Notes under the pieces: generated by a model | Seen by the model: only the letters and a program-made list of their open reading frames with translations | Database searches by the model: none | Told to the model about the DNA's origin: nothing | NCBI GenBank assembly: GCA_046714215.1 | Contig: JBKKBM010000120.1 | Coordinates: forward strand, 1 to 6,195 | Origin: DATLCI01 sp046714215 | Lineage (GTDB): Bacteria > Acidobacteriota > Terriglobia > Terriglobales > Acidobacteriaceae | Direction of reading: 5' to 3' | Length of the DNA: 6,195 bases | Position numbers and translations under genes: made by a program | Shown here: positions 5,819-6,195 of the stretch, one piece after another | How positions within the stretch are numbered: position 1 is the first letter of the stretch | Layout: every line of letters starts with the position of its first letter

Positions 5819-6195
5819 CTAGAACCGGAACTCCACTTCCGCATAACCGAAATTTGAATTGCTGCCCGTGGGATAGATCCGCTTGATGACTTCGCCACCC
5901 CAGGCGCGCGCATAGTAAACGCCGAAGGTCCACTGCGCCGCGGGCCGGTAATCCACACTCACATCCCAAACATTGGCGAGTGAGTTTTGGCCGTTGCTGG
6001 GGCGTCCCTGATAGCCGAAGGCGCCGCGCGAGTACGCGCCCCCGCCGGAATACCACAGGTCGTTCTTGGCCGCCAGCCAGAGGAAGTGGGCCTCGCTGCG
6101 GATGGTGAAACGCGGATCAGGCCGCAGGATCACGGTGGCGGAGACATCGTGATTATTCTGCGCGTTGTAAAAAGGATAGCGCGCGTACTGGCGTG
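5819..6195 (-). CDS. Outer-membrane beta-barrel, alginate-export family (C-terminal 124 residues)
   Basis: The reading frame enters from the right edge and ends at the TAG at 5821-5819. The sequence alternates polar and hydrophobic/aromatic residues as membrane beta-strands do, and ends in YAEVEFRF, a terminal Phe typical of barrels folded by the BAM machinery. The stretch LWYSGGGAYS, followed by FGYQGRP, resembles the C-terminal part of the Alginate_export (AlgE-like) porin family as I recall it. Such proteins form outer-membrane channels for organic anions or polysaccharides, and many annotated members are general porins, so alginate should not be assumed. A GTG at 6133 is an internal Val, not a start, because the frame stays open with sensible residues up to the edge. 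The gene is convergent with the Mo-enzyme operon; whether it takes up the enzyme's substrate is open. Confidence 0.75.
   Translation of the reverse strand, partial: RQYARYPFYNAQNNHDVSATVILRPDPRFTIRSEAHFLWLAAKNDLWYSGGGAYSRGAFGYQGRPSNGQNSLANVWDVSVDYRPAAQWTFGVYYARAWGGEVIKRIYPTGSNSNFGYAEVEFRF

Noticed and set aside
6131..6133. GTG on the minus strand as start of a 104-aa protein
   Set aside because: The frame stays open upstream to the window edge with barrel-like residues, so the GTG is an internal Val of a longer outer-membrane protein.
1..6195. CRISPR arrays, tRNA or rRNA genes, insertion sequences, transposase genes
   Set aside because: No spaced direct repeats, no cloverleaf or CCA-ended tRNA, no terminal inverted repeats or transposase motifs were seen; nearly all of the window is coding.

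Overview
The window is a GC-rich stretch of bacterial chromosome, most likely from a Gram-negative. The reasons are an outer-membrane beta-barrel fragment at the right edge, a twin-arginine (Tat) signal on a redox enzyme, and a multi-haem membrane cytochrome. The style of the genes fits Acidobacteriota or a similar soil lineage, but that is an impression from reading, not a measurement.

Layout: (1) 1-647, minus strand: the N-terminal 215 residues of a nitrilase-superfamily amidase resembling beta-ureidopropionase (N-carbamoyl-beta-alanine amidohydrolase), running off the left edge. (2) 648-783: a divergent intergenic region with a good sigma70-type promoter for the rightward genes, placed so that the first mRNA would be almost leaderless. 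(3) 784-5812, plus strand: a tight four-gene operon with junctions that overlap or are only a few bases apart. It encodes a five-helix membrane cytochrome b of the formate dehydrogenase gamma type, a Tat-exported fusion of a two-[2Fe-2S] subunit and a molybdopterin catalytic subunit (xanthine dehydrogenase family, 1004 aa), a separate FAD subunit with a cysteine-rich insert that probably holds a [4Fe-4S] cluster, and an 82-aa protein whose C-terminal half looks like ribosomal protein L13e. (4) 5819-6195, minus strand: the C-terminal 124 residues of an outer-membrane barrel of the alginate-export type, convergent with the operon and only 6 bp from it.

How the parts may work together (inference): a molybdenum hydroxylase is assembled in the cytoplasm, exported through Tat with its FAD subunit as passenger, and docked on the cytochrome b. 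Electrons from hydroxylation of an unknown substrate would pass Mo to [2Fe-2S] to [4Fe-4S]/FAD or directly to haem b and then to the quinone pool. Known periplasmic relatives such as PaoABC lack a dedicated cytochrome b partner, so this arrangement is the main point of interest. The substrate cannot be read from the sequence. The catalytic Gln, Arg and Glu are present, but the position of the xanthine-binding Glu seems to hold a Cys. The divergent amidase hints at a nitrogen-heterocycle, hydantoin or pyrimidine context. The L13e-like protein is the most unexpected member of the operon.
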